A stretch of 64,000 nt of DNA from Sorangium cellulosum So ce56 (GTDB lineage: Bacteria; Myxococcota_A; Polyangia; Polyangiales; Polyangiaceae), in NCBI RefSeq assembly GCF_000067165.1, contig NC_010162.1:8005001-8069000 (forward strand). Reading direction: 5' to 3'. The notes beneath the pieces are model-generated. The model was given only the letters and a program-made list of their open reading frames with translations. It made no database searches and had not been told where the DNA came from. How positions within the stretch are numbered: position 1 is the stretch's first letter; the number at the start of each line of letters is the position of its first letter. Shown one piece after another: positions 43,197 through 51,661 of this stretch. A program made the position numbers and the translations under genes.

Positions 43197-43564
43197 GCTC
43201 CGGGTGAGCGCCGCTGCCCGCGGCGCTCATCTTCGCTGCTTCCTGCTTCCCTTGGTTCCCTGCCCCGGATCCGGACTGGGCCGCTGAGCCGGCCCGGCGA
43301 GCTCGTCCTCGATGACACGAGCCGCGCCTGCGTGACAGCTTGCCCCAGCGTGTGGCGCATTGTCGCGCGGCGGCGGGATCCGGCCGCGAGGCCGTCTGTC
43401 GGGGCGCCGGCGCTCCTCTCCCCTCGACCGGGTTTCAACTGGGCACGTCGGTTGCTGAAGTTGTTGAAGCCGAACAGGTGGAAACGGGTGAGCCCGCTGC
43501 TCACGGAGGGGACCGCCTCCGTGAGGCTCGAGAGTTGTTCACCAGCACCCAGAGGGAGAGCGAG
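43197..43564. other. intergenic stretch upstream of the Arg/Gly-rich protein gene
   Basis: No gene with natural composition. It includes the end of the GH5-like gene's downstream region and the AGAGGGAGAGCGAG purine tract that serves as ribosome binding site for the gene at 43565. No terminator hairpin with a T-run was seen. Confidence 0.5.
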
Positions 43565-44758
43565 ATGGCACGAGATCGCTACGAGGGCCGGGATTTCCGT
43601 GACGAGGGGCCGCGCGACGACTGGCGTCAGCGGGACGAGCGGTGGCGCGCGCCGAGGGACGACGATCAGCGCGGACTCCGCGGTCACGAGGGGGACCGCG
43701 ACGCGTTCGAGCGAGGGTCGTACAGCCGCGGCAACTACGCGAACCAGAGCGGCGGCAGCCGGCAGGGAGAGCTGGGCCAGCTGCCGCGGCCGTACGGTCA
43801 GCAAGGGCAAGGAGACGGCAGAGACCCGTGGAGGGCGGGCGGTCAGCAGGCACGGGACGACCGCGGCGGACCCGAGAGGCGCTGGCAGGAGCAGGGGGGC
43901 GCCGGCGCGCACGGCTACCGCGAGCCCGAGGAGCGCCGCGCCTACGGACAGGACAGCCCCTCGTGGGAGCGGATCGGCGGGCGAGACGATCACTTCAGCG
44001 GGCGGGGCGGCGAGGACGAGCGAAGAGGGTTCGGCTCGGTGCAGCGAGGACGCGATGAGAACCGCGGCTACTACGGCCGCGACGAGAACCGCGGCTACTA
44101 CGGCCGCGACGCGGGCCGCGGCTTCTCCGGACCGGACGAGGAGCAGGGCCGCGGCGGCTATGGTCGCCACGACCGCGGCCGCGACGAAGAGAGCCAGAGC
44201 CGGCGCTACCAGGGCGACGACCACGGGCGAGACGACGACCGGGGCCGCGGCTATGCGCGAGACGACTATCAGGGCCGCGGCTATGCGCGAGACGACTACC
44301 AGGGCCGCGACTACGGGCGAGACGATTACCAGGACCGCGAGCGCTACCAGGGCCGCGGCTACACACGAGGCGACCACCAGGGCCGCGAGGATCAGTATCG
44401 CAGCCACGGCTACGGGCGCGGCGAGGACCAGGATCGGTATCGAGGCGGCGACGAGAGAAACGCCCCTGGCCACCATGACGGCCGACGCGACGACGGTCGC
44501 GGCTACCAGGGCCGCGGCGAGGAGCGCGAGGGCCGCGGCCGCGGCGAGGAACGCAGCGGATACGGCGACATCTACAATCGCCCGGAGCGCCGGCCCGGGT
44601 TCGGCCGCTTCATGGGCGACGAGATCCCGCAGGGGTACTCGACCCGCGTCCACGAGCGCGACGACGTGCGCGCCTCGCAAGGCCAGGGCCACGAGCGCTC
44701 CCCCGCCGAGGACGGCGGCCGCTCCAGGTACCAGAGCCAGGACCGGACCTGGAACTGA
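43565..44758 (+). CDS. disordered Arg/Gly/Tyr/Asp-rich repeat protein
   Basis: The protein has 397 residues, nearly all low complexity: Arg, Gly, Asp, Tyr, Gln and Glu dominate. Short motifs repeat: ENRGYYGRD twice, GRGYARDDYQ twice with variants, and RGEER. The only ordered-looking parts are GFGRFMGDEIPQGYSTRVHE near the C-terminus. A good ribosome binding site precedes the ATG at 43565. The opposite strand has an even longer open frame, but that one is a hydrophobic shadow without a start signal. Proteins rich in RG and Tyr often bind RNA and form condensates; that role here is inference. Similar repeat proteins are known in myxobacteria as stress-related genes, without proof. Confidence 0.7.
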   Translation: MARDRYEGRDFRDEGPRDDWRQRDERWRAPRDDDQRGLRGHEGDRDAFERGSYSRGNYANQSGGSRQGELGQLPRPYGQQGQGDGRDPWRAGGQQARDDRGGPERRWQEQGGAGAHGYREPEERRAYGQDSPSWERIGGRDDHFSGRGGEDERRGFGSVQRGRDENRGYYGRDENRGYYGRDAGRGFSGPDEEQGRGGYGRHDRGRDEESQSRRYQGDDHGRDDDRGRGYARDDYQGRGYARDDYQGRDYGRDDYQDRERYQGRGYTRGDHQGREDQYRSHGYGRGEDQDRYRGGDERNAPGHHDGRRDDGRGYQGRGEEREGRGRGEERSGYGDIYNRPERRPGFGRFMGDEIPQGYSTRVHERDDVRASQGQGHERSPAEDGGRSRYQSQDRTWN

Positions 44759-44864
44759 GATCAACCGATCTCCGCAGCTCGACGCCCGCGCTGCGGTGTC
44801 TGCCCCTGCGCGCAGGAGGAAATTCGAGTTGTCCGCGCCACGGACCTAGAGCATCCTCGCGCGC

Positions 44865-46169
44865 ATGAAACGACAAGCTTACTCCAATCTCCCGAGGCTC
44901 GCTTCCATCTGCTGCATCGCCTGGTCGGCGCTGGCCGGCTGCGGTGACGATGACTCGAATGCAACGGCTGGCACGACGGGCTCGGGCGGTGGCTCACCGA
45001 CCTCGAGCAGCGTCTCCGGCACGGGCGGCGACGGCGGCGGCACGGGCGAAGGCGGAGGAGGCGGCGGAGGCGGCGGAGGCGCGGATCCCGGCACGACCTC
45101 GTCGAGCACGAGCGGCGCGGGCGGCGAAGATCCCTCCGACGACACCATCCGCTTCATCGGGCGCTTCGATACGACGAACGCCGAGGGCCCCCGCTTCTCC
45201 TGGGCCGGCAGCGCGATCGTCACGCGGTTCTCGGGGACGTCGATCGGCGTCCGCTTCAACGACGAGTCGACCGCGGCGCAATCCAACTTCTTCCAGGTGG
45301 TGATCGACGGCGAGGCGAAGGGCGTCCTCAAGGTCAACAGCGAGAAGGAGCTCTACACCGTCGCGGAAGGGCTGCCCGACGGCGAGCACGACCTCGTGCT
45401 CCACCGCCGCACCGAGCCGCTGGTCGGCGTGTCGCAGTTCCTCGAGTTCGTCCCGGAGCAGGGCGAGGCGCTCCTGCCGGTCCCGGCGGCGCCCGCGCGC
45501 CGGATCGAGGTGATCGGCGACTCGATCTCCGCCGGCTACGGCGTGGATGGAGCCGACGAGACATGCCCGTTCACGAGCGATACGGAGAACAACTACCTCG
45601 CCTACAGCGCGCTGACGGGCCGGCTGCTCCAGGCCGACACCACGATCGTCGCCTGGTCCGGAAGAGGCGTGTACCGGAACTACAACGGTGAAGTCGCGCC
45701 CACGATGCCCGAGATCTACGGCCGGACGATCGCCGACGAGGAGCAGCCCGCATGGGACTTCTCGTCCTGGGTGCCGCAGGTCGTGGTGATCAACCTGGGC
45801 ACGAACGACTTCAGCATCAACGTCCCGGGCGACGCCCAGTTCCGCGGGCCGTTCACGGAGGCCTACGCGGGCCTCGTCGAGACGGTCAGGACGAACTATC
45901 CGGAGGCGTTCATCTTCTGCACCATCGGGCCCATGCTGAGCGACTCGTACCCGGAAGGCGCCGAGGCGCTCAGCAGGGCACGCGACTACATCGGCCAGGT
46001 GGTGGAGGACCGGACCGCCGACGGCGACGATCGTGTGCGCTTCCTCGAGTTCCCCCCGCACGCCAAGGATACAGATGGGCTCGGCTGCGACTGGCACCCG
46101 AGCGCGAAGAAGAACCGGGACATGGCCCAGCAGCTCGCGGAGGCCATCCGCGAAGAGCTCGACTGGTAA
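44865..46169 (+). CDS. secreted SGNH esterase lipoprotein, carbohydrate esterase family 2-like
   Basis: The protein has 434 residues. The signal peptide ends in the lipobox LAGC (Cys at about 26), then a Gly/Ser/Thr linker with a ten-Gly run. A jelly-roll domain (residues about 95-215: FIGRFDTTNAEGPRFSWAGS, RFNDESTAAQSNFFQVVIDG) is followed by an SGNH hydrolase domain: GDSISAGYG (catalytic Ser), VINLGTNDFS (oxyanion Asn), and CDWHPSAKKN (Asp/His pair). This two-domain order is that of CE2 acetyl esterases, which remove acetyl groups from xylan or glucomannan. It stands near the GH5-like gene and probably helps in polysaccharide use. Confidence 0.82.
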   Translation: MKRQAYSNLPRLASICCIAWSALAGCGDDDSNATAGTTGSGGGSPTSSSVSGTGGDGGGTGEGGGGGGGGGGADPGTTSSSTSGAGGEDPSDDTIRFIGRFDTTNAEGPRFSWAGSAIVTRFSGTSIGVRFNDESTAAQSNFFQVVIDGEAKGVLKVNSEKELYTVAEGLPDGEHDLVLHRRTEPLVGVSQFLEFVPEQGEALLPVPAAPARRIEVIGDSISAGYGVDGADETCPFTSDTENNYLAYSALTGRLLQADTTIVAWSGRGVYRNYNGEVAPTMPEIYGRTIADEEQPAWDFSSWVPQVVVINLGTNDFSINVPGDAQFRGPFTEAYAGLVETVRTNYPEAFIFCTIGPMLSDSYPEGAEALSRARDYIGQVVEDRTADGDDRVRFLEFPPHAKDTDGLGCDWHPSAKKNRDMAQQLAEAIREELDW

Positions 46170-46421
46170 GGGCGGCGCGGGGCCGGGGCATCGTGCCACC
46201 GGCCCATCGCGACCGCTGTGGCACGACGCACCACGCATCCCACGCAAACGCAGCGCGCACCTCGCAGGAAGCGAACAACGGTCCCATCCGCTCGCCATGG
46301 CGCGCGCGGATCGGCCATCCAGCTTCATGGTACACGCGGTGCATCCCTCGCCATCAGAACAGCGGAAGGGCGGCGACGCCGAGAGCGCGTGAGAGCGCGC
46401 CGCCGAGCGAGGAGATCATCC

Positions 46422-46793
46422 ATGCAGACCAAGCGAGACAGCTCCCTGCGGGCCACGAGCAGGAACCACAGCCATGATTTCATGGAGGCGGCGCGCAGGA
46501 GCGCCGGTCGCGCGGAGAGCCGGGATGCGTTCATCCCCGACCCGGGCGACGGCCCCCCCGAGGTGCTCGACGAGCTCGCCGAGCAGATCGCCGAGCAGTA
46601 CGTCGCCTCGGCGACATCGGGCAGGGGCGACACCACCGAAGACTACGAAGACAGGGTGGAGCCAGAGGAGATCGGGGGCCCCTTCGTCATCACGACGGAC
46701 GAACAGGAGATCGGGTACAGCAGGGACTCGACGAACCCCGAGGACGGCGAGGTCGAGCCGTTTCCGCTGGTCCATCGCTCGCCCGTCCGCTGA
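46422..46793 (+). CDS. uncharacterised acidic protein (123 residues)
   Basis: The start ATG at 46422 follows GAGGAGAT, a clear ribosome binding site. Sequence features: a basic N-terminus (MQTKRDSSLRATSRNHSHDF), then an acidic body with PPEVLDELAEQIAEQYV and DRVEPEEIGGPFVITTDEQE. No membrane segment. The family is not recognised, but the body reads as a compact domain of the kind seen in conserved myxobacterial hypotheticals. It precedes tpx by 200 bases on the same strand. Confidence 0.6.
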   Translation: MQTKRDSSLRATSRNHSHDFMEAARRSAGRAESRDAFIPDPGDGPPEVLDELAEQIAEQYVASATSGRGDTTEDYEDRVEPEEIGGPFVITTDEQEIGYSRDSTNPEDGEVEPFPLVHRSPVR

Positions 46794-46994
46794 TCGCGCG
46801 TCCCACCGCGCGAGCGATCGACGCTCGCGCGCCGCTCGCCCGGGCAAGACCGCCCGGCCAGCGCAGCGCCCGCACGCCACACGAGCCGAGCTCCGGCCGG
46901 GGCAGCCTGGCTGGTTCTGCTTGGCGTCCGCCCTCGGCGCGCCTACGAGAGGCGCTGCCGCACAGCTGCACAGAGCACACAGGAGGATGTGACC

Positions 46995-47489
46995 ATGGCT
47001 GAGACCAAGTTCAAGGGAAGCCCCATCCACACCGCCGGCGAGCTGCCGTCCGTCGGCGCGACCGCCCCCGACTTCACGCTCGTGAAGACCGATCTCTCCG
47101 AGCGCAAGCTCTCGTCGTACTCCGGCAAGAAGATCCTCAACATCTTCCCGAGCGTCGACACCCCCGTCTGCGCGAGATCCGTGCGCACGTTCCACGAGCG
47201 CGCCGAGAAGCTCCCGGGCGTGACGGTGCTCAACATCTCGGCGGACCTGCCGTTCGCGCACACCCGGTTCTGCGCGTCCGAGGGCATCTCGAACGCGGAA
47301 GGCCTGTCGACGTTCCGGGGAGATTTCGGCCAGAAGTACGGCGTCACGCTCGTCGACGGGCCGCTCGCCGGCCTGCTCGCGCGCTCGGTCCTCGTGCTCG
47401 ACGAGCAGAACAAGGTGCTCCACGTCGAGCTCGTGCCGGAGATCGCGCAGGAGCCCGATTACGACGCGGCCCTCGCCAAGGTGCAGTGA
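46995..47489 (+). CDS. tpx: thiol peroxidase Tpx
   Basis: The protein has 164 residues, normal for Tpx. The peroxidatic Cys lies in FPSVDTPVCARSVRTF (about residue 60) and the resolving Cys in AHTRFCASEG (about 94). Other family blocks are GATAPDFTLVKTDLS and NISADLPFAHTRFC. The enzyme reduces hydrogen peroxide and alkyl peroxides with electrons from thioredoxin. A perfect AGGAGG lies 8 bases before the ATG at 46995. It is a single-gene unit; no OxyR site was recognised. Confidence 0.95.
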   Translation: MAETKFKGSPIHTAGELPSVGATAPDFTLVKTDLSERKLSSYSGKKILNIFPSVDTPVCARSVRTFHERAEKLPGVTVLNISADLPFAHTRFCASEGISNAEGLSTFRGDFGQKYGVTLVDGPLAGLLARSVLVLDEQNKVLHVELVPEIAQEPDYDAALAKVQ

Positions 47490-47560
47490 GGCCGAGCGCC
47501 GGCGCCTGGACGCCACGCGCGAGCGAATCGTGAGGCCCCGCGCTCACGCGCTTCGTGATC

Positions 47561-49042
47561 TCACGCGCTCGCGCGCTTCGTGAACCGGATGCGCAGCCCC
47601 TCCGGCTGCATCGCGAACGCCATCCGCTCCTGCACCGGCGCGGTGTGATCCGCGAGGTGCACCGTGAAGCTCCGGAGCACCATGCCGACCGTCACCGCGC
47701 ACTCCAGGAGCGCCATCGCGCGCCCCGGGCAGACGCGCGGCCCGCCGCCGAACGCGAGCGCCATCCTCGGCTCGTGGGGTAGCGTCGACGGCGCGCCCCC
47801 GAGCCAGCGCTCGGGGCGGAACGACTCCGGATCACCGAAATATTCTGGCTTCCTCCCTGTCGCGCGCGTGAGCGCCACGACGCCGGCGCCAGCGGGCACG
47901 GCCACGTCGCCCACCGCGGTGTCGTGGTTCGCCTCGAGGAAGAGCAGCGGCGCGGCGGAGCGCAGGCGCAGCGTCTCCTGCGTGACGGCGGCCGTGTACT
48001 CGAGGCGCTTGCACTGCTCCAGCGTCGGGATCAGGCCGCCGCCGAGCACGCGATCGACCTCCTCGCGGGCGCGCGCCTGCACGTCGGGGCGCGAGCCCAG
48101 GTAATAGAGGATCCACGCGAGGGTGTTCGCGGTGGTGTCCTCGCCCGCGAGCAGCATCGTGAGCACGTTCGCGTAGACCTCGGCGTCCGAGAGGCGCGCC
48201 CTCGGGTCCTCGCCGTCCCGCGCGGCGATCATGAGCTCCAGCAGCGTCCGCGGGCGCGCGGGCCGGTCCGCGCCGCCCTCGATCTCGCGCCGCGCGGCGG
48301 TCACGAGATCGAGGATGAGCCGCTTCACCGCGACCAGGGCGCGGTCGTAGGCGCGGTCGGCGGGCAGGCCCAGGTAGCGCCAGTAGGGCAGCGGCGCGAG
48401 CATCCGCCGGTTCAGCCCGAGGAACACGCGCTGGAGGTGCTCCTGGAGCGCGTCCGCCCCGCGCTCGAGCGTGTTGAGATCGCGGCCGAAGGCGACCGAC
48501 GAGGTGACGTCGACCGAGTAGCGCATGAGATCGCCGAGCACGTCGCGGGCGGCGCGCTCGTCGGCCGCCCGCGCCCAGAGCTCGCGCAGCCGGCCGGTGA
48601 TGTCGCGGATGCTCGGGAAGAAGCCCTCGACATGCCTCGGGTGGAACGTCGGGTGGATGAGCTGCCGCTGCTTCCGCCACGCGTCGCCGTCCGCCGAGAA
48701 CAGCCCGACCATGTCCGCCTCGCGCGAGACGGCCTCGATGGCGCGCACCCGCCGGAACACCGCGGGGCGGCGCTGGAGCACGTCGCGCACGAGCTCGCCA
48801 TCCACGACGACGAGGACCGGCTGCCGGCCCATCCGCACGACGAAGAGGTCTCCATGGGCGCGCCACCACCGCTCGAACTCGAGGTGCCAGCGGTCGGGGT
48901 GGAGCGCGAGCAGGTTGCCAAGCACAGGCAAGCCCGGAGGCCCCGGGAGATCCGCGAGCGTCCGCCGGGGGCGCGCGGCCGCTTCGCCGCGGCCGATCGC
49001 GTCCTCCATGGCAGGGGGCGTGGCGTTCATGCCCCCCTTCAT
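47561..49042 (-). CDS. cytochrome P450
   Basis: The protein has 493 residues. Conserved parts: Pro-rich N-terminus (LADLPGPPGLPVLGNLLAL), helix C WRKQRQLIHPTFHP, helix I MLLAGEDTTANTLAW (oxygen activation), ExxR in TQETLRLRS, PERF-type FRPERWL, and the heme Cys ligand in FGGGPRVCPGRAMAL near residue 435. There is no membrane anchor, so it is a soluble bacterial type that needs separate ferredoxin and reductase. The substrate is unknown; similar P450s act on fatty acids or terpenes. It is divergent from the acyltransferase gene at 49171 (128-base gap). Confidence 0.93.
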   Translation of the reverse strand: MKGGMNATPPAMEDAIGRGEAAARPRRTLADLPGPPGLPVLGNLLALHPDRWHLEFERWWRAHGDLFVVRMGRQPVLVVVDGELVRDVLQRRPAVFRRVRAIEAVSREADMVGLFSADGDAWRKQRQLIHPTFHPRHVEGFFPSIRDITGRLRELWARAADERAARDVLGDLMRYSVDVTSSVAFGRDLNTLERGADALQEHLQRVFLGLNRRMLAPLPYWRYLGLPADRAYDRALVAVKRLILDLVTAARREIEGGADRPARPRTLLELMIAARDGEDPRARLSDAEVYANVLTMLLAGEDTTANTLAWILYYLGSRPDVQARAREEVDRVLGGGLIPTLEQCKRLEYTAAVTQETLRLRSAAPLLFLEANHDTAVGDVAVPAGAGVVALTRATGRKPEYFGDPESFRPERWLGGAPSTLPHEPRMALAFGGGPRVCPGRAMALLECAVTVGMVLRSFTVHLADHTAPVQERMAFAMQPEGLRIRFTKRASA

Positions 49043-49170
49043 ACAGAGGCGGCGCGCCCCGAGGCAAACCCGACAGGCGACAGAGGACGCGCCCCATCGC
49101 GCTGGACGATGTCGGGCGGGCGGAGCGCAGGCGCTGGCGAGGCGGCGCCGACACGGAGTAAGACGCGGAC

Positions 49171-50049
49171 ATGACGGAGCCGCTGGAGCGAGAGCTCGCG
49201 AACCTGTCCGGCGCGGAGATGGTGGCGGCGCTCGGCCTCGGCGGGGCGCCGGCGTGGGTGCGCCGGGCCGGGCGCGCGGCCTTCGCCGTCCCTTCGTGGC
49301 CGCTCGGGCGCGTGCTCGCGCGCTTCGATCGGCGCACCGGCGAGGCGGGGCTCCACGTCGCGGCGCGGGAGGCGCTCGCCGGCTTCGGGGCGCGCTGGAC
49401 GGCCGACGCGGCGCCGCCGTCGCGCGGGGCGCTGCTCGTCGTGTCGAACCACCCCGGCGCCTACGACGCGCTCGCGCTCATGGCGGCGCTCGGCCGGGAA
49501 GACCTCATGATCGTCGCGGCCGATCGGCGGTTCCTGCGGGCGCTGCCCCACGTGAGCCGGCGGCTGCTCTTCGTGCCGATCGACGAGGGCGGCGCGCCCG
49601 CGCTCGCGGCGCGGTCGGCCAGCGTGCGCCGCGCGCTGCGGCACCTGCGCCGCGGGGGCGCGCTGCTGCACTTCCCGGCGGGGCGCATCGAGGCGGATCC
49701 GGCGTTCGCGGGCGAGGGCGACGCGCTGCTCGCGGCGTGGCAGCCGAGCGCCGGCGCGCTGCTGCGCGCGGCCGCGGCGGCGGGAGGGCGCGCCGCCGTG
49801 GCGATCGTCTCGGGGGTGCACTCGCCGCGGGCGAAGCGGCTGGCCATCACGCGGTGGGCCGAGCGCCGCGGGATCACCACGCTGGCGCCGCTCCTGCAGG
49901 CAGCGCTGCCGGGCTTCGACGACGTCGAGGTGCGGGTCCGCCTGGGCGAGGCGCGGGACGCGGCGGAGGTGGCGCGCGGGGCCCGCGACGACGCGGCGCT
50001 CACGCGACGGCTGAAGGACGAGGCGGCGGCGCTGCTCGCGGGGGCGTGA
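49171..50049 (+). CDS. PlsC-type acyltransferase
   Basis: The protein has 292 residues. The lysophospholipid acyltransferase motifs are present: SNHPGAYDAL (the NHx4D catalytic block) at about residue 93, a block II/III-like FVPIDEG, and FPAGRIE at about 169, standing for the usual EGTR. It transfers an acyl chain to a glycerol- or amine-type acceptor at the inner membrane. No long transmembrane helix is clear; the N-terminus holds amphipathic helices. Divergent from the P450 gene, converging on the glycosyltransferase gene. Confidence 0.8.
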   Translation: MTEPLERELANLSGAEMVAALGLGGAPAWVRRAGRAAFAVPSWPLGRVLARFDRRTGEAGLHVAAREALAGFGARWTADAAPPSRGALLVVSNHPGAYDALALMAALGREDLMIVAADRRFLRALPHVSRRLLFVPIDEGGAPALAARSASVRRALRHLRRGGALLHFPAGRIEADPAFAGEGDALLAAWQPSAGALLRAAAAAGGRAAVAIVSGVHSPRAKRLAITRWAERRGITTLAPLLQAALPGFDDVEVRVRLGEARDAAEVARGARDDAALTRRLKDEAAALLAGA

Positions 50050-50100
50050 CGGCCCGGCGCCCCGGCGCGGCGCGATCCTGCCCGCTCTTCGCCGGGCCGG

Positions 50101-51153
50101 TCATCCGCTCATCCGCGCCGCCGCGCGCGCGAGCGCCGCGCGCACCGCGGCCGCGGTGCCGTCCCAGGTGGGCAGCGTCGCGGCCCGGACGGCCGCCGCG
50201 CGGCTCATGCTCGCCCGGAGAGCGCCGTCCTCGAGGAAGCGGGCGAGCGCCGGCGCGGGGCCCTCGACGTCGTCCCAGAGCAGCGCCTCCGCGCCGTCCT
50301 GGACCACCTCCGCGATCGCGCCGGCGCGGGCGGCGAGCACCGGAACGCCGGCCCGGACCGCCTCCGTGAGCACCATGCCGTAGCCCTCCAGCGACGAGGG
50401 CAGGACGAGGCCGTCCGCCGCCGCGAGCTCGGCCGCGAGCGCCTCGTCCCCGAGCACGCCGGGCGCCGAGACGCGCGCCCGCAGGAACGCGGAGCCGGCG
50501 ATGGCGCGGCGCACCCGCCCGGCGTAGGCCGGGTCGCGCGCCGCGTCCCCGATGAGCACGAGCGTGGCATGCGCGCTCCCGACCCGCTCGAACGCCGCGA
50601 GGAGCTCCAGCAGCCGCTTGCGCGGGATGAAGCTCCCCACGAACAGGAGCCGCAGCGGGCCGCCGTCCCGCCGGGCGCGGGGGAGCAAGGGGAGCCGGTC
50701 CGCGCCCGGCGTCGCCACGTCGACCCGGGCGAGCCCGAGCTCGCGCCGGAGCCGCGCCGCGGTCGTCGCGCTCGTCGCGAGGTGCGCGTCGCACAGGCGG
50801 ATCACCGCCGCCTCCGCGAGCGAGAGCGCCGCGCGCCGCGGGCCGGGCGGGAGCTCCCACGCGCTCAGGTGGTGCACGAGGAGCGCGCGCGCGATCCGCC
50901 GCGGCAGCGCCGCGAACGCCGGCAGGAGCTCAGGGAAGCAGAGCTCGTCGCCGACCACCACGGCGGGGTCGATCCGGGCGAGGCGCCGCGCGAGGGCGAG
51001 GCCGGCGAGCGCCCGCGACGGCGGCGCCGGATCGAGGGACACGACCTCCACGGCGTCGCCCCGGGCGCGCAGCCGCTCGACGACGAGCCGATCGTAGATG
51101 TAGCCGCCCGTTGTCTGGTCGAGGGCGCCGTAGACGATCCAGGCGATGCGCAT
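50101..51153 (-). CDS. GT4-family glycosyltransferase
   Basis: The protein has 350 residues with the GT-B fold: MRIAWIVYGALDQTTGGYIYDR at the start (split by the nucleotide-binding turn), a middle linker with LLFVGSFIPRKRLLELL, and the donor-binding C-terminal block VLPSSLEGYGMVLTEAVRAG with the Glu pair of family GT4. The start gives the family N-terminus exactly. It is the last of four minus-strand genes (reductase, dehydrogenase, pterin-synthase-like, glycosyltransferase; 87 bases after the third), so it most likely adds a sugar to the product of those enzymes rather than building cell-wall glycan. Confidence 0.85.
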   Translation of the reverse strand: MRIAWIVYGALDQTTGGYIYDRLVVERLRARGDAVEVVSLDPAPPSRALAGLALARRLARIDPAVVVGDELCFPELLPAFAALPRRIARALLVHHLSAWELPPGPRRAALSLAEAAVIRLCDAHLATSATTAARLRRELGLARVDVATPGADRLPLLPRARRDGGPLRLLFVGSFIPRKRLLELLAAFERVGSAHATLVLIGDAARDPAYAGRVRRAIAGSAFLRARVSAPGVLGDEALAAELAAADGLVLPSSLEGYGMVLTEAVRAGVPVLAARAGAIAEVVQDGAEALLWDDVEGPAPALARFLEDGALRASMSRAAAVRAATLPTWDGTAAAVRAALARAAARMSG

Positions 51154-51240
51154 GGGTCAGGGGAGCGGCCCGGCCTGATAGCCGCCCTCGCGGCGCGCGG
51201 CAACGAGCCCCGCCGCGCGCCCGCGCTGCCGCGGCCGGCG

Positions 51241-51639
51241 CTACAGGTCGCGCTCGAAGCCCGCGTACGCCGACGGCGACTCCCGGACGAGCACCCTCAG
51301 CGTCGATCCCGGGAGCGGCGCCTCTGCCGCGGGCAGCCTCGCGATCTCCTCGGCGAGGAGCCCGGCCACGTGCTCGGCCACGCGCTCGGTCGTGGAGGTG
51401 CGCCCGGGGAAGGCCGGGTGCTCGTCGAGGTTCGTGTAGTCGATGGTGTCGAGCACCCGGCGCAGCGACGCGTGCAGCGCGCCGATGTCCATGACCACGT
51501 GGTGCGGGCCGAGCGCCTTCGCGCGGATCTCGATCTCGACGGAGTACGTCGCGCCGTGCATCCGGGTCGCCGGGCCGAAGAACGGATCGGAGAAGCTGTG
51601 CGCGATCATCACGTGATCGCTGACGCCGAGGAGGAACAT
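51241..51639 (-). CDS. 6-pyruvoyl-tetrahydropterin synthase-like protein, altered active site
   Basis: The protein has 132 residues, right for a single PTPS/QueD (T-fold) subunit. Family wording: IAHSF near residue 14, MHGATYSVEIEI at about 28-39, VMDIGALHASLRRVLDTIDYTNLDEH at about 49-74 (split here as one block with the TNLD motif), and TSTTERVAEHVAGLL. Unusual: the catalytic Cys normally found before the HGH motif is absent (PATRM), and the second His of HGH is Ala (HGA), so zinc binding and chemistry must differ. It probably acts on a pteridine or related 7,8-dihydroneopterin-type compound. It lies 22 bases after the dehydrogenase gene, in one operon. Confidence 0.75.
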   Translation of the reverse strand: MFLLGVSDHVMIAHSFSDPFFGPATRMHGATYSVEIEIRAKALGPHHVVMDIGALHASLRRVLDTIDYTNLDEHPAFPGRTSTTERVAEHVAGLLAEEIARLPAAEAPLPGSTLRVLVRESPSAYAGFERDL

Positions 51640-51661
51640 GGCGGTGGCGGGCCTCTGACTT

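Noticed and set aside
43190..44764. A 524-codon minus-strand frame opposite the Arg/Gly-rich protein
   Set aside because: It is a hydrophobic Val/Ala mirror of the repeat codons, has no ribosome binding site and no family; the plus-strand frame has both a site and a sensible end.
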